From assembly GCA_037718865.1 (NCBI GenBank), contig JBBJMP010000002.1, positions 124,001-188,000 of the forward strand: DNA of 64,000 nt. The letters run 5' to 3'. Made by a program: the position numbers and the translations under genes. Source of the DNA: JADCRZ01 sp037718865 (GTDB taxonomy: Bacteria; Bacteroidota; Bacteroidia; Chitinophagales; Chitinophagaceae). The notes under the pieces were generated by a model. It was not told where the DNA came from. It ran no database searches and saw only the letters and a program-made list of their open reading frames with translations. Every line of letters begins with the position of its first letter. The stretch's first letter is position 1. Positions 18,335 through 27,979 of this stretch are shown in pieces.

Positions 18335-20185
18335 ATGGATTTCTCCCAACGAAACGCTAACAGGAAAGGTACAAACCGCGTTGATCAGGTAAGCTTCAGG
18401 CAGAGGCTGGGCGCTTTGCAGAACCTTCCGCAGTTCTTTAGATTGATCTGGCAAACAAGTCCGGTGATGACCATCATCAACGCGATGTTGCGGATTATGC
18501 GGTCGGCTATGCCCCTGGCTTTACTTTATGTAGGCAAACTCATCATTGACCAGGTTCTGCTTTTGAGCAGCCAGGAAGACCTACCGCATAAGCAATTATG
18601 GAACTTAGTAGTTATTGAACTTGGACTAGCCATCCTTACGGATGTATTAGCACGGGCAATAACGCTTATGGATGGCCTGCTCGGCGACCTGTTTGCCAAT
18701 CATACCTCGGTCAGGATTATGGCTCATGCAGCCACGCTGGACCTGGACCAGTTCGAAGATTCGACTTTTTATGATAAACTGGAGCGCGCCAGGCAGCAAA
18801 CCGTAGGAAGAACCATCCTGCTTTCGCAAGTGCTCAGCCAGGTACAGGACCTTACTACAATGGGTTTTCTCGCTGCTGGGCTGATGGCCTTCAATCCCTG
18901 GCTCATCCTGCTTTTGCTTGTAGCCGTTGTCCCCGCATTTTTAGGTGAATCTTATTTTAATGACAGAAGTTATGCCCTTTCACGAAGTCAAACCCCTGAA
19001 CGCCGGGAATTGGATTATCTGCGTTATATCGGCGCCAGTGACGAAACCGCCAAAGAGGTAAAGTTGTTTGACTTATCGCATTTTCTTATTGACCGCTTCC
19101 GGAAACTTTCTGATAAATTTTATGCTGACAACAGCGGTTTATCCATCAGGCGTTCCTCCTGGGGAATGCTTTTTTCCATGCTGGGAACGGCAGGATATTA
19201 CGCTGCCTATATCATCATCATCGCAAAAACAATTTCCGGGACGTTATCCATTGGGGACCTCGGTTTTTTAGCAGGTTCTTTCCGGCAGTTAAGAAGTTTG
19301 CTCGAAGGGATCCTGAGCCGCTTCACCAGCGTTTCCCAGGGGGCTATTTACCTAAACGACCTGTTTGATTTTTTTGAAATTAAACCACGTATTACCCTCT
19401 CAGGCAAAGCCATTCCTTTTCCCAATCCCATCAAATACGGATTCCGGTTTGAGGATGTAGGTTTCTGTTATGCCAACTCCGACAGATGGGCCAACCGGCA
19501 CCTGAATTTCACTTTGCATGCAGGTGAAAAGTTGGCCCTGGTAGGGGAAAACGGAGCTGGAAAGACCACATTGGTAAAATTGCTTGCCAGGTTATATGAA
19601 CCTACTGAAGGCCGTATTTTGTTAGATGGCATTGACCTGCGTGAATACGACCTTGGTGAATTGAGGATGCAGATAGGGATCATTTTCCAGGATTACCTGC
19701 GTTATCAAATGACTATTGCACAGAATATAGCGGTGGGTAACATCAAAGAAAAGGAAAATCGCGATTTAATAACGGCTTCTGCCCGCCAAAGCCTGGCTGA
19801 CGTACTTGTTGAAAAGCTACCTGATAAGTATGAGCAGATGCTGGGCCGCCGGTTTAATAAGGGCATTGAGCTTTCCGGCGGGGAATGGCAGAAGATTGCA
19901 CTGGCCCGCGCCTACATGAGGGATGCCCAGTTGTTCATTTTAGATGAACCTACTGCTGCCCTTGACGCAAGGGCGGAGTACGAAGTTTTTCAACGCTTTG
20001 CCGACCTTACAAAGGGCAGATCTGCTGTGCTCATATCACACCGCTTTTCAACTGTGAGAATGGCCGACCGGATACTGGTACTTGAAAAAGGAAGGTTAAT
20101 CGAGATGGGCAGCCACGAAGAACTGGTGCATAAAAAGGGATTGTACGCTGAATTGTTCCATTTGCAGGCTATGGGTTACCGGTGA
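18335..20185 (+). CDS. ABC exporter, fused permease and ATPase
   Basis: A 616-residue half-transporter. The N-terminal half has about six membrane helices (about residues 40-330) and the C-terminal half is the nucleotide-binding domain: Walker A GENGAGKTT near residue 403, signature LSGGEWQKIALA near 514, Walker B LFILDEP near 534, and the switch His in LISHRFS. It would work as a homodimer or with an unlinked partner. The Q-loop region FQDYLRYQMTIAQNI is of the type seen in peptide or lipid exporters. No precursor-peptide gene was recognised nearby, so the substrate is unknown. Confidence 0.9.
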   Translation: MDFSQRNANRKGTNRVDQVSFRQRLGALQNLPQFFRLIWQTSPVMTIINAMLRIMRSAMPLALLYVGKLIIDQVLLLSSQEDLPHKQLWNLVVIELGLAILTDVLARAITLMDGLLGDLFANHTSVRIMAHAATLDLDQFEDSTFYDKLERARQQTVGRTILLSQVLSQVQDLTTMGFLAAGLMAFNPWLILLLLVAVVPAFLGESYFNDRSYALSRSQTPERRELDYLRYIGASDETAKEVKLFDLSHFLIDRFRKLSDKFYADNSGLSIRRSSWGMLFSMLGTAGYYAAYIIIIAKTISGTLSIGDLGFLAGSFRQLRSLLEGILSRFTSVSQGAIYLNDLFDFFEIKPRITLSGKAIPFPNPIKYGFRFEDVGFCYANSDRWANRHLNFTLHAGEKLALVGENGAGKTTLVKLLARLYEPTEGRILLDGIDLREYDLGELRMQIGIIFQDYLRYQMTIAQNIAVGNIKEKENRDLITASARQSLADVLVEKLPDKYEQMLGRRFNKGIELSGGEWQKIALARAYMRDAQLFILDEPTAALDARAEYEVFQRFADLTKGRSAVLISHRFSTVRMADRILVLEKGRLIEMGSHEELVHKKGLYAELFHLQAMGYR

Positions 20186-20198
20186 CGGAACTGCCTCT

Positions 20199-20945
20199 TC
20201 ACACTGCGCGTTTACTAAAAATCTGTTGCTGGTACATTGGCCTTTCGCCATAATTCATATTGAAATTAAGCAGGTTATAGGCTATTTCCATGTCTCCCTT
20301 TGGTCCTTTTTCCAGGCGTGAGCAGGTAGGATTGTTGCGTAGTTCCATGATTAGTTTTCTTTCCGGAGGAGTGGCAATGGGTAAATTGGCCAGATCTTTA
20401 ATGAGTATACTTGTGGCCAGAAGGTCTAATTTGGGGTAAATGAAGGTTCCCTGATTACCGATCGATTTTTCTATCTGAAAACCTTTTTCAACACTGATGT
20501 TCAGGGTATGTGGAGCACACAAAGCAAAGAGCGTTGTCAGGTTAAGTCTTGTTGCTGAACTGATAGCGGCACGCATCAGGAAGTAACTGCCTATGCCAAG
20601 TCCGGCCGTAGATTTTGAGTTCCAGAGTCCGCAAAGTTCGGCGGTTCCCCTATCTGTATACGAATCGATGAGTCCATATACCTTAGTATCAACAATGGAG
20701 ATGGCATCCTCCATGGGAAGGCGAGTCTTACCATCTGCAACGTGTATTCGAATGCCGCCGACCAGTTCATTTGTGTCAATTTTCTCGGCAACCATTACAT
20801 AAACCGAAGGGTTATAAATCCAGTCCGTACTGGAGGATGTTACTTTGATAACACCATAATCAAGCAAGACCTTCGAGTGCCCTGCTGCAAATCGGGTACA
20901 GGATTGCAAATCATTTATGGCCCTAAATGTTCTGATCTTGAGCAT
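20199..20945 (-). CDS. GNAT-like N-acyltransferase of the Rv1355c-associated type
   Basis: A 248-residue protein with the pattern of a GNAT fold: MVAEKIDTNELVGGIRIH for the central strands, then ELCGLWNSKSTAGLGIGSY resembling the acyl-CoA pyrophosphate loop region, and TLFALCAPHTLNISVEKGF. The shape resembles N-acyl-amino-acid or autoinducer-type synthases more than histone-type acetyltransferases, but this is a pattern judgement. It is on the same strand as, and 172 bp after, the E1/nitroreductase fusion gene, and I expect the two to act in one pathway. Its substrate is unknown. Confidence 0.6.
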   Translation of the reverse strand: MLKIRTFRAINDLQSCTRFAAGHSKVLLDYGVIKVTSSSTDWIYNPSVYVMVAEKIDTNELVGGIRIHVADGKTRLPMEDAISIVDTKVYGLIDSYTDRGTAELCGLWNSKSTAGLGIGSYFLMRAAISSATRLNLTTLFALCAPHTLNISVEKGFQIEKSIGNQGTFIYPKLDLLATSILIKDLANLPIATPPERKLIMELRNNPTCSRLEKGPKGDMEIAYNLLNFNMNYGERPMYQQQIFSKRAV

Positions 20946-21117
20946 CTATAATAGTTAACTGAGGTTACGGATTGTCTGGATATTACCAGGGATATTATTG
21001 CTGAATACGTAATAATTTTTCTTTTGTTTTAATGATTATGAATCTGACTGTCTGTTACGCCTGACCATAAAACTCACAAACAGGCTATTTATTGGCATTT
21101 GGGTGTGATTACTTTAA

Positions 21118-23427
21118 TCATGTGCCGGGCTGACGAATGTCATGAAAAACTTCATGAATTGGTTTTCGTAGCGACCTGGTCTCTGAACCGGCAGCATAAC
21201 AAAGCCGGAATACAAATACCGGGAACCGGCCTTCTTCGCGACGAATAATCTTATTGAACCGTTCATTTATCGCTGCAAGTTCTTTAAGCTCATAGGGGCT
21301 CAATTCGATATTTCCCGCGTCATGCAAAAGTTCAGTCAGGAATACAATCTGGGAAATGGGCTGGAAAGAGATTTGCCTGCCATTGGCTTCAAGCCATATT
21401 TTTTCTACTGCACGACCGCCGTCAAAAAAATGCAGGGGACTTTTTCCATGCATGCTGACCACGCCTATACAAGATGCCGTCAGCACATTCTTGCGGCTTA
21501 TCTTTTTAAAACCTGACCCTTTATGCCATTGATGAAGGTAGGAGATCGCTGCCGGGTCTTTGGCTACCTGCAGGGCCGCTATATCGCTTGGTTTTAAATT
21601 CAGTGTGTTAACATCCAGGCCGTCATTACTTGATTCAACTTCTTCACGTGTAAAACGTAATTCTTTTACAAAAGTATCATAATGCCCCTGTGGATGCAGG
21701 AACCGCAGTTTTTCAGCATCGGTAAGAATTTCGGCAAATTCATTCAGGTGATCCTCGGTATCAAACCACTGCAGTTGGGCACCAGGTATTCCCGATGCGA
21801 TCGATGTTAACGCATGCATGTCATCCGGCACCAGCATCTTTCGCTCTGAAATATTCCTGTTTGTCATCCGGGCCCCGATAACCGGTTCCAGATGAGAAAA
21901 ATAAGGTTTGCCATCATCCTGAAAGGAAACTACCATAATTAGGCGGTGATCATTGGGCAGTGGAAAAATGTCTGTAACCACTGACAGCGACATAGCGGCA
22001 GCTTTGATCTTTATATTTTCAAGCATGGCGCCAAAAGCAATATAAGATCCTGATTTGTTGAAATCAAGTAATGAATAAGAAAAGCAGGCATCATGAAAAA
22101 TGTACAACCTGTTTTCCTGATAAAGGAATTGCCAAGGCTGTGCATTGCCGCCTGAAGGAGCAAGGCATGCTGCCTGTATAATTTCGTTGAGCTTACCGGC
22201 TTCAACGCTCACCGGCGATCCGCTTATCTTATATTGTTGTGCTATGGATTTCAGATCAGCGACGGATAGTTTGGCAGGACCGTCATATTTATTTGCATTA
22301 TCGGTTGTCACCGCTACGTGCCTGTCTTTAATGATGTCTTCAATGTCGATATAATACCTTCCCGAATCATGAAACTTATCCAGAAATATATTTCTACAAA
22401 CGTCAGTAGTGATCGCCCCGCCCAAGGTTACGGATGAGGCCAGCTGGGGCCAGGTATTTATGGATTGCTCCACCTCGAGCATTGATGCCTTGAGCCTTGA
22501 TGATATGGTATCTGCCCCGATCATGGCAAGAATATAAGGAATTTTCTGTTCGTTAGTCAGACCGGCAATTTTTTGGGGATCCAGGTCGCCGGCCAGCCCG
22601 TGCAGTACAGGCCTTTCCGGCTCAAGGTCATATCGCTCGACGTCTAACATTCCCCGGTCATTGGTATCCATAACCACGGGGATCCTCAGGTCACGCGCTT
22701 TAAAACGGCTGATGATCTTGACATCAAGTCCGTCGCACACTTCAACCAGCATGTCTAGTTTGCCGTGCCCGGTAAAAAACGCATCTATATTCTGGTTTGT
22801 CAGTCCGTCATTGAATATCCTTACTTTTAAATACGGATCTATTTCGAAGATCTCACGGGCAGCAATAACCGTTTTTTTCAGTCCAAGATTCTGTAAGCCT
22901 GTCCTGATACGGTTAAGGTTGCTAAGCTCCACCGTATCGAAATCCGCCAGCCTTAATTCACCACAGGTTCTTTCGATAGCTATGGTCAGGGCAATTGACT
23001 GTCCGACTGATAACCCCACTATACCACATTTTTTTCTGCTTAATATATCCTGTTCTTCCCTGGTAATCTTGTAACGGTTCCGGTTGGTTCTTACTTCAAT
23101 AAATTCCGCTTCGTCTAAGAGATGAACCAGCTTTTTACTCCAGGGGTAATATACCCATACACCATATTCGTCCGGGCTCAGTCCATTCAGATGGGTCTTT
23201 ATCCGTGCAGGATATTCATTGTCGCTGATCTTGATAGAAGGATTGTTGCTTTTAATAAGTTCCCGGAGCTGGCCGCCGATCGTATCATGAATAGTTATGG
23301 TTGAATCCATTGCCAGTAATTGCTTCATTGCCTGGTGGTCCAGGGTATTATCCAACCGGAATATTTCAGGTTCAAAGACATCATCGATATGCATTGTTTC
23401 CATCACGTTTTTAGCATTGCTATCCAT
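21118..23427 (-). CDS. E1-like (ThiF) / nitroreductase fusion, Rv1355c family
   Basis: A 769-residue two-enzyme fusion. Residues about 115-350 form a ThiF/E1-like adenylating domain with the nucleotide loop GIVGLSVGQS (135-144), DFDTVELSNLNR (162-173, including the E1 Arg) and DTNDRGMLDVERYD. From about residue 405 there is a nitroreductase-like FMN domain with APSGGNAQPWQF (423-434). E1-like enzymes activate carboxylates as acyl-adenylates and nitroreductase-like partners reduce or oxidise the product; the two together suggest a small-molecule modification enzyme. I did not find an obvious catalytic Cys in the E1 part. The architecture matches the uncharacterised Rv1355c family named after the mycobacterial protein. 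Confidence 0.85.
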   Translation of the reverse strand: MDSNAKNVMETMHIDDVFEPEIFRLDNTLDHQAMKQLLAMDSTITIHDTIGGQLRELIKSNNPSIKISDNEYPARIKTHLNGLSPDEYGVWVYYPWSKKLVHLLDEAEFIEVRTNRNRYKITREEQDILSRKKCGIVGLSVGQSIALTIAIERTCGELRLADFDTVELSNLNRIRTGLQNLGLKKTVIAAREIFEIDPYLKVRIFNDGLTNQNIDAFFTGHGKLDMLVEVCDGLDVKIISRFKARDLRIPVVMDTNDRGMLDVERYDLEPERPVLHGLAGDLDPQKIAGLTNEQKIPYILAMIGADTISSRLKASMLEVEQSINTWPQLASSVTLGGAITTDVCRNIFLDKFHDSGRYYIDIEDIIKDRHVAVTTDNANKYDGPAKLSVADLKSIAQQYKISGSPVSVEAGKLNEIIQAACLAPSGGNAQPWQFLYQENRLYIFHDACFSYSLLDFNKSGSYIAFGAMLENIKIKAAAMSLSVVTDIFPLPNDHRLIMVVSFQDDGKPYFSHLEPVIGARMTNRNISERKMLVPDDMHALTSIASGIPGAQLQWFDTEDHLNEFAEILTDAEKLRFLHPQGHYDTFVKELRFTREEVESSNDGLDVNTLNLKPSDIAALQVAKDPAAISYLHQWHKGSGFKKISRKNVLTASCIGVVSMHGKSPLHFFDGGRAVEKIWLEANGRQISFQPISQIVFLTELLHDAGNIELSPYELKELAAINERFNKIIRREEGRFPVFVFRLCYAAGSETRSLRKPIHEVFHDIRQPGT

Positions 23428-23575
23428 TTTACTTATAATTAAGTGAATATTATTTTAAGAAAGAAACGTACAAACGCGAAAATTATTGACGGCTCATGTA
23501 ATTTATTCTGGCTGCCTGCGTTATAAAAAAAATACGTGCATGTTCGTTGTACCTATAAAATCCGAACCCCCTCCC

Positions 23576-24040
23576 ATGTCTGAAAAAAAGATCAGTATCC
23601 TTTATGTTGATGACGAAGAAAACAACCTGATGTCTTTCAAAGCTACATTTCGCCTCATGTACAATGTTTCCATTGCCACCAGTGGCGACGAGGCCTACAA
23701 TATCCTTCAGAAAAAAATGTTCGACATCATTATTACAGACCAGCGCATGCCTAACATGACCGGCATACAATTCCTGGAAAAAATACTTGTCGAATTTCCT
23801 GACCCCATGCGCATTTTGTTAACCGGCTATGCAGACCTCAATGCGGTTATAGACGCTGTAAACAAGGGGAAGATCTATCACTATCTTGCCAAACCCTGGA
23901 TTGAGGATGAAATTCATATGACCATAAAAAGAGCTTACGAGACGTACCTGGATAAGCTGAAGATCAGAGACCTGAACGAAAAGCTGATTGTTTCAAATGA
24001 TCAACTTGAATTTTTACTCAGGCAGAAACTGGTGTCGTAA
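23576..24040 (+). CDS. Stand-alone response-regulator receiver
   Basis: About 154 residues from ATG 23576, which gives the clean receiver N terminus ISILYVDDEENN; earlier in-frame starts would add an unrelated leader. Phospho-acceptor Asp55 (IIITDQRMP), acidic pair D12/D13, Thr83 (ILLTGY) and Lys106 (LAKPW) are all present. After the receiver there is only a 40-residue helical tail and no output domain. It is closely similar to the receiver of the kinase gene at 24468, so the two probably arose by duplication. It is divergent from the E1/nitroreductase gene, 148 bp apart. Confidence 0.92.
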   Translation: MSEKKISILYVDDEENNLMSFKATFRLMYNVSIATSGDEAYNILQKKMFDIIITDQRMPNMTGIQFLEKILVEFPDPMRILLTGYADLNAVIDAVNKGKIYHYLAKPWIEDEIHMTIKRAYETYLDKLKIRDLNEKLIVSNDQLEFLLRQKLVS

Positions 24041-24053
24041 TCCAAAGTGCAAA

Positions 24054-24449
24054 TTAAGAAAGCTGTTCAATTAAAGAACACATCCTTGTTATGGTAAGCG
24101 GTTTATTTAACAGGTGTTTTACCGACCGGTAATTCTGAACCCTGTTTACATCAACATCATTAATGGATGAAGAGAGCAGAAAAATTACATACCGGTCCTG
24201 AACTTCCGGGGGCAATAATTCAAAGGCTTCAATAAACTCAAACCCATTCATTAAGGGCATCTGAATGTCCAGGGTTATCACAGTCTGGCCAGTTATATTT
24301 AAGCAAGTATTGTTTGTAATATATTCGAGTGCCTGCCTGGCATCGGAAAATAATTGAATATGTTCGCTCATCCCAGTATTGGAAATAATTTTTTCGGCAA
24401 TATAACAATCCAGTTTGTTATCATCAATTACAATAAAGTCTCTTTTCAT
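24054..24449 (-). CDS. Single-domain response regulator (CheY-like)
   Basis: About 131 residues from ATG 24449; a GTG three codons upstream is possible. Receiver features: FIVIDDNKLD, phospho-acceptor Asp in VITLDIQMPLMNG, Ser/Thr in IFLLSSS and Lys in LLNKPL. It is of the DNA-binding-free shuttle type common next to hybrid kinases. It follows the receiver-kinase gene by 18 bp on the same strand and converges with the receiver gene at 23576 (13-bp gap). Confidence 0.92.
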   Translation of the reverse strand: MKRDFIVIDDNKLDCYIAEKIISNTGMSEHIQLFSDARQALEYITNNTCLNITGQTVITLDIQMPLMNGFEFIEAFELLPPEVQDRYVIFLLSSSINDVDVNRVQNYRSVKHLLNKPLTITRMCSLIEQLS

Positions 24450-24467
24450 AATTGTCACTGCGTTATA

Positions 24468-25559
24468 TTACTTGTTGGGAATAACGACCTTGAAGTCAGA
24501 CCCTTTGCCTATTATACTATTGACGTCTATTTTGCCATTAAGCTTTAGCAAAGCATCTTTTACATTGTACAATCCAAAGCCGGAGCCCAATGCTTCAGTG
24601 CTGGCCCTGAAATACATGTTAAATATGTCGTTAACGTGTATAAGCTGAATACCGATCCCGTTATCCTTAATATTAATGGTTGCTATCCCTGTAGCTACAT
24701 GAATAGACAGATCTACCGTTTTGTGGTCATTTTTTTTATCCTGGTATTTATATGCGTTTGACAGAAGATTGTTTAAAATGATTTTGATGGACAATTTATC
24801 AGACCTGAAAGGCTCATGTTGCCGTACTGAATAACTGAAATTTACCTTGCCTGTGTCGTGCGTTTGGCTGATATTATCTTTAAGTTCTCTTACTATTTCT
24901 TCAAAATTAATCTCTTCGATCTGAAGATTACCTCGTTTAAGGCTGTAATAATCGTGGATGTTCTGTATATAATTGTCCAGATTATTTACTGAATCTTCCA
25001 TCATTCCAAGCATTCTCTTCATTTCGTCAAGATCAGTTACATATTGGGCAACATCCATGGCCCCTCTGATGCTTAATAACGGGGATCTGATATCATGTGT
25101 TATGCTATAAGCAAATTTATCCAACTCCTCATACGCTTTTTGCAATTCTTCATTTTTGATGGCGATCATTGAATTAACCGTGTAAAACCGGTTACCTTCT
25201 TCAATCGCCGATATGATGTCTGCGTTTATCCATGGTTTTCGCACATACCTGTATATATGACCGCGGTTAATGGCATCAATGACTGATTCTATATCAGTGT
25301 AAGCAGTCAGCAATATCCGGATAGGATGCGGAAACTGGATCCTGATCTCTTCAAAGAATTGCACACCTGTTTTATCAGGCATCCGCTGGTCGCAAAATAT
25401 AATGCGCATGTCCGGATTCTCGAGCAGCAGGTCAAAAGCTTCAGATGTGTTGTGAGCCGTGTATACTTTATAAACAAGCCTGAATGAAGCCTTGAAGCCA
25501 ATCAGATTATTCATCTCATCGTCGATATAAATCACCTTTATTTTTTCAAGTTCTGTCAC
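24468..25559 (-). CDS. Receiver-histidine kinase (REC-HisKA-HATPase)
   Basis: A cytoplasmic 363-residue kinase with its receiver at the N terminus: D13/D14, phospho-acceptor Asp57 (FCDQRMP), Thr85, Lys108, then HisKA with His155 (SITHDIRSPLLS) and an ATPase domain with NNLLSNAYKY, DNGIGI and GSGFGLYNV. It has no membrane segment, so it must get its input through the receiver, probably from the 7TMR kinase. It starts at GTG 25559, whose G is also the last base of the upstream stop (TAGTG), so the two are tightly coupled. Confidence 0.93.
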   Translation of the reverse strand: MTELEKIKVIYIDDEMNNLIGFKASFRLVYKVYTAHNTSEAFDLLLENPDMRIIFCDQRMPDKTGVQFFEEIRIQFPHPIRILLTAYTDIESVIDAINRGHIYRYVRKPWINADIISAIEEGNRFYTVNSMIAIKNEELQKAYEELDKFAYSITHDIRSPLLSIRGAMDVAQYVTDLDEMKRMLGMMEDSVNNLDNYIQNIHDYYSLKRGNLQIEEINFEEIVRELKDNISQTHDTGKVNFSYSVRQHEPFRSDKLSIKIILNNLLSNAYKYQDKKNDHKTVDLSIHVATGIATINIKDNGIGIQLIHVNDIFNMYFRASTEALGSGFGLYNVKDALLKLNGKIDVNSIIGKGSDFKVVIPNK

Positions 25560-27721
25560 TAATTGGCTTGTATGCTGTGCAAAATGGGCAAATCCAACAC
25601 AAATTCAGTCCCTGCTCCGAGAGTAGAATTTACAAAGATCTGTCCATTATGCTTTTTAATTATATTATATGCAATCGACATTCCCAAACCTGTTCCCTTG
25701 CCCACATCCTTGGTGGTAAAAAAAGGTTCAAAGATCTTTTTCTTCGTATTCTCATCCATTCCTGTTCCGTTGTCTGTGACTTTCACCAATACCCGCGTAT
25801 CACTAAGGCTTGTATTGATCTTTAAGACACCGACCGGCTCCTCGCCATGACGTTCATTAATGGCCTGGATGGCATTTGAGATGACATTCAGAAACACCTG
25901 GTTCAGTTTCCCCGGATAACATTCAATCAGCGGTATGTCACTGTATTCCTTTACCAGGGCTATCTTATTAGTTAAAAGGTTGTTTACAAGCACCAGTGTG
26001 GAATCAAGGCTTTCGTTAATATCCGCCTTCTTGAGATCGTCTTCATCTATTCGGGAAAATATGCGTAAACCCTTGACAATTTCCGCTGTTCTGAAAGCGC
26101 CCTCCTGGATTCCCTTGAGTAAGTGATTGATCTCTACTTTTAAATAATCAAATTCCACTTCCTCCTTATAATCGTCTATTTTTTGTTGTTTCTCCCCTGA
26201 AGAGCCTTCAGACAATCCGATTTCCTCCGTGGTACTGATGATGTCAAGCAGCATATCAATGTCACGGCGCAGCGGGGTAACATTTGATGTAACAAAATTT
26301 ATTGGATTATTGATCTCATGGGCGATGCCGGCTGTAAGCTGGCCCAGGGCGGCCATTTTCTCTGATTCCACCAGATATCCCTCCGCATCCCGTAAATCTT
26401 TCAACACTTTATTAAGGTCATCGTTGACAATGCTTAGTTCCTGCGTTCTTTCAGTTACTTTGATTTCCAGAAACAAATTTTGCTCACGGACCATACGCTC
26501 ATTCTCCCTCAGGGCAGACAACGCCTCCTCCTGCGACGTTTCTTTGTCTAATTTGTAAATATTTATCTTATCCGCCAGGGCAAAAGAAAGCAACGTTACT
26601 TCAGCAGCGGAACCAAACAGCAGGGAATAAGCTGTTAAATTACTATATGGAAGAAATCCGTAGTTCATGGCCACATACATGATGATTCCCAGCATAAGCG
26701 ATGACCACCCGATAAGGTAATACTTAGCTTCTGCGTATCCTTTCCTGTATAAGTGTATCGATATTCCCAGGATAAAAATGGCTATTATAGATTGTGTGGC
26801 CATAATGGCGCCATAGGTAATTGAATAATAACCGGCCAGACTGGAAAACAGGTAAAAAACGTAGACGCACTGAAAAACCTTTAATATCTTAAAAATCACA
26901 CGGGCCGTTTCTCGTAAACGCATAAATTCTATAAGGAACTGAACCCCTACAATACTTACCAGGCAGGTAAATAGAAAGTTACTGTAATTTCCAAACCAGG
27001 GCGATTCAGGCCATAAATATTTATAGGTAAACCCCAGTAAAGAAGCCTGGGTGAGGCCGACAAACAAAGTATGAAGGACATAATATAAATAACTTTTATC
27101 ACGGATGCTGAGGTAAATAAAGATGTTATATAGAACCATAACCAGAATGATACCGCAATAGATACCAAACCATAAATTTCGGCTTAAGAGCGTGCTGTCC
27201 AGTGTATCTGATGAAATGATCTGTATAGGAATCAAAACCTGCTCCTCTCCCTTTATCTTAAGCAGAAAGGTTTTTTCTTCACCGCTTTTCAGATCCAGCT
27301 CAAATAAAAAATTAGTATTTTTTTTATACTTACGGTCATTATATGGAAACCGTTGTCCCGCATAAACTACCTTATAATTATTGTTACTGTCCACGTAGTA
27401 CAGGTCAACTACATGCAAAAGAGGTTGTGCAATTTCAATAAAATTTTGTTTATGATTATCTTTATTGCGCACTACAAACTTTAACCAGAATGTTGACCTG
27501 GACACTTTGAAATTTACCAGTTCCTTATTCAGGAAAATAAATTCTGTGCTGTGCAAAACATCCGCAAATTCCAATTTACCAGTGGCATCTTCCAGGAAAT
27601 AAATTTCATGGGCAATGATCTTTGAGGTCAGATTTTTATCAATAATTATTTTGTTGGAATAGACAGAGGTATATCCAAGAACCAGGAAAAGGATCAAAGG
27701 TATGATAACACGGTTTTTCAT
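25559..27721 (-). CDS. 7TMR-DISM sensor histidine kinase
   Basis: About 720 residues. Signal peptide, an extracellular 7TMR-DISM-type sensing domain (about 30-175, with FWLKFVVRN and the ISSDTL end), seven hydrophobic helices (about 180-390), a coiled coil, then the kinase core: phospho-acceptor His in TAGIAHEINNPINF, NVISNAIQAI, DNGTGMD and GKGTGLGMSIAYNI. DISM domains are thought to bind carbohydrates or other small ligands. ATG 27721 starts the signal peptide; the frame could begin at a TTG ten codons earlier. It heads a minus-strand operon with the next two signalling genes. Confidence 0.93.
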   Translation of the reverse strand: MKNRVIIPLILFLVLGYTSVYSNKIIIDKNLTSKIIAHEIYFLEDATGKLEFADVLHSTEFIFLNKELVNFKVSRSTFWLKFVVRNKDNHKQNFIEIAQPLLHVVDLYYVDSNNNYKVVYAGQRFPYNDRKYKKNTNFLFELDLKSGEEKTFLLKIKGEEQVLIPIQIISSDTLDSTLLSRNLWFGIYCGIILVMVLYNIFIYLSIRDKSYLYYVLHTLFVGLTQASLLGFTYKYLWPESPWFGNYSNFLFTCLVSIVGVQFLIEFMRLRETARVIFKILKVFQCVYVFYLFSSLAGYYSITYGAIMATQSIIAIFILGISIHLYRKGYAEAKYYLIGWSSLMLGIIMYVAMNYGFLPYSNLTAYSLLFGSAAEVTLLSFALADKINIYKLDKETSQEEALSALRENERMVREQNLFLEIKVTERTQELSIVNDDLNKVLKDLRDAEGYLVESEKMAALGQLTAGIAHEINNPINFVTSNVTPLRRDIDMLLDIISTTEEIGLSEGSSGEKQQKIDDYKEEVEFDYLKVEINHLLKGIQEGAFRTAEIVKGLRIFSRIDEDDLKKADINESLDSTLVLVNNLLTNKIALVKEYSDIPLIECYPGKLNQVFLNVISNAIQAINERHGEEPVGVLKINTSLSDTRVLVKVTDNGTGMDENTKKKIFEPFFTTKDVGKGTGLGMSIAYNIIKKHNGQIFVNSTLGAGTEFVLDLPILHSIQAN

Positions 27722-27979
27722 GCAGTCAAAAAATGATGTGGATTGAATCAATCAGCCAGGTTTACAACGTAATGCCGTAAGATATATTATACCTAAATCT
27801 TTTAGACTGTTTTATGGGTTTATACCTGTTTACATGTATACCAGCGATTTTTACCGGCGGCAAATGTAAACAAACTAATTAAGCCATACCCCTTTATAAT
27901 GCAGTCAACAGATCAGGAGCAATAGTTAATACTGCGATTTAAGTGTAAACGCTTAACTGTTTAAAATGAGCTCCATTAT

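Noticed and set aside
18335..20185. Lanthipeptide or lasso peptide cluster around the ABC exporter
   Set aside because: No precursor peptide, cyclase or leader peptidase was seen nearby.
22661..23074. 137-codon frame antisense to the E1/nitroreductase gene
   Set aside because: Its sequence is low-complexity Ser/Leu-rich, as expected of an antisense shadow.
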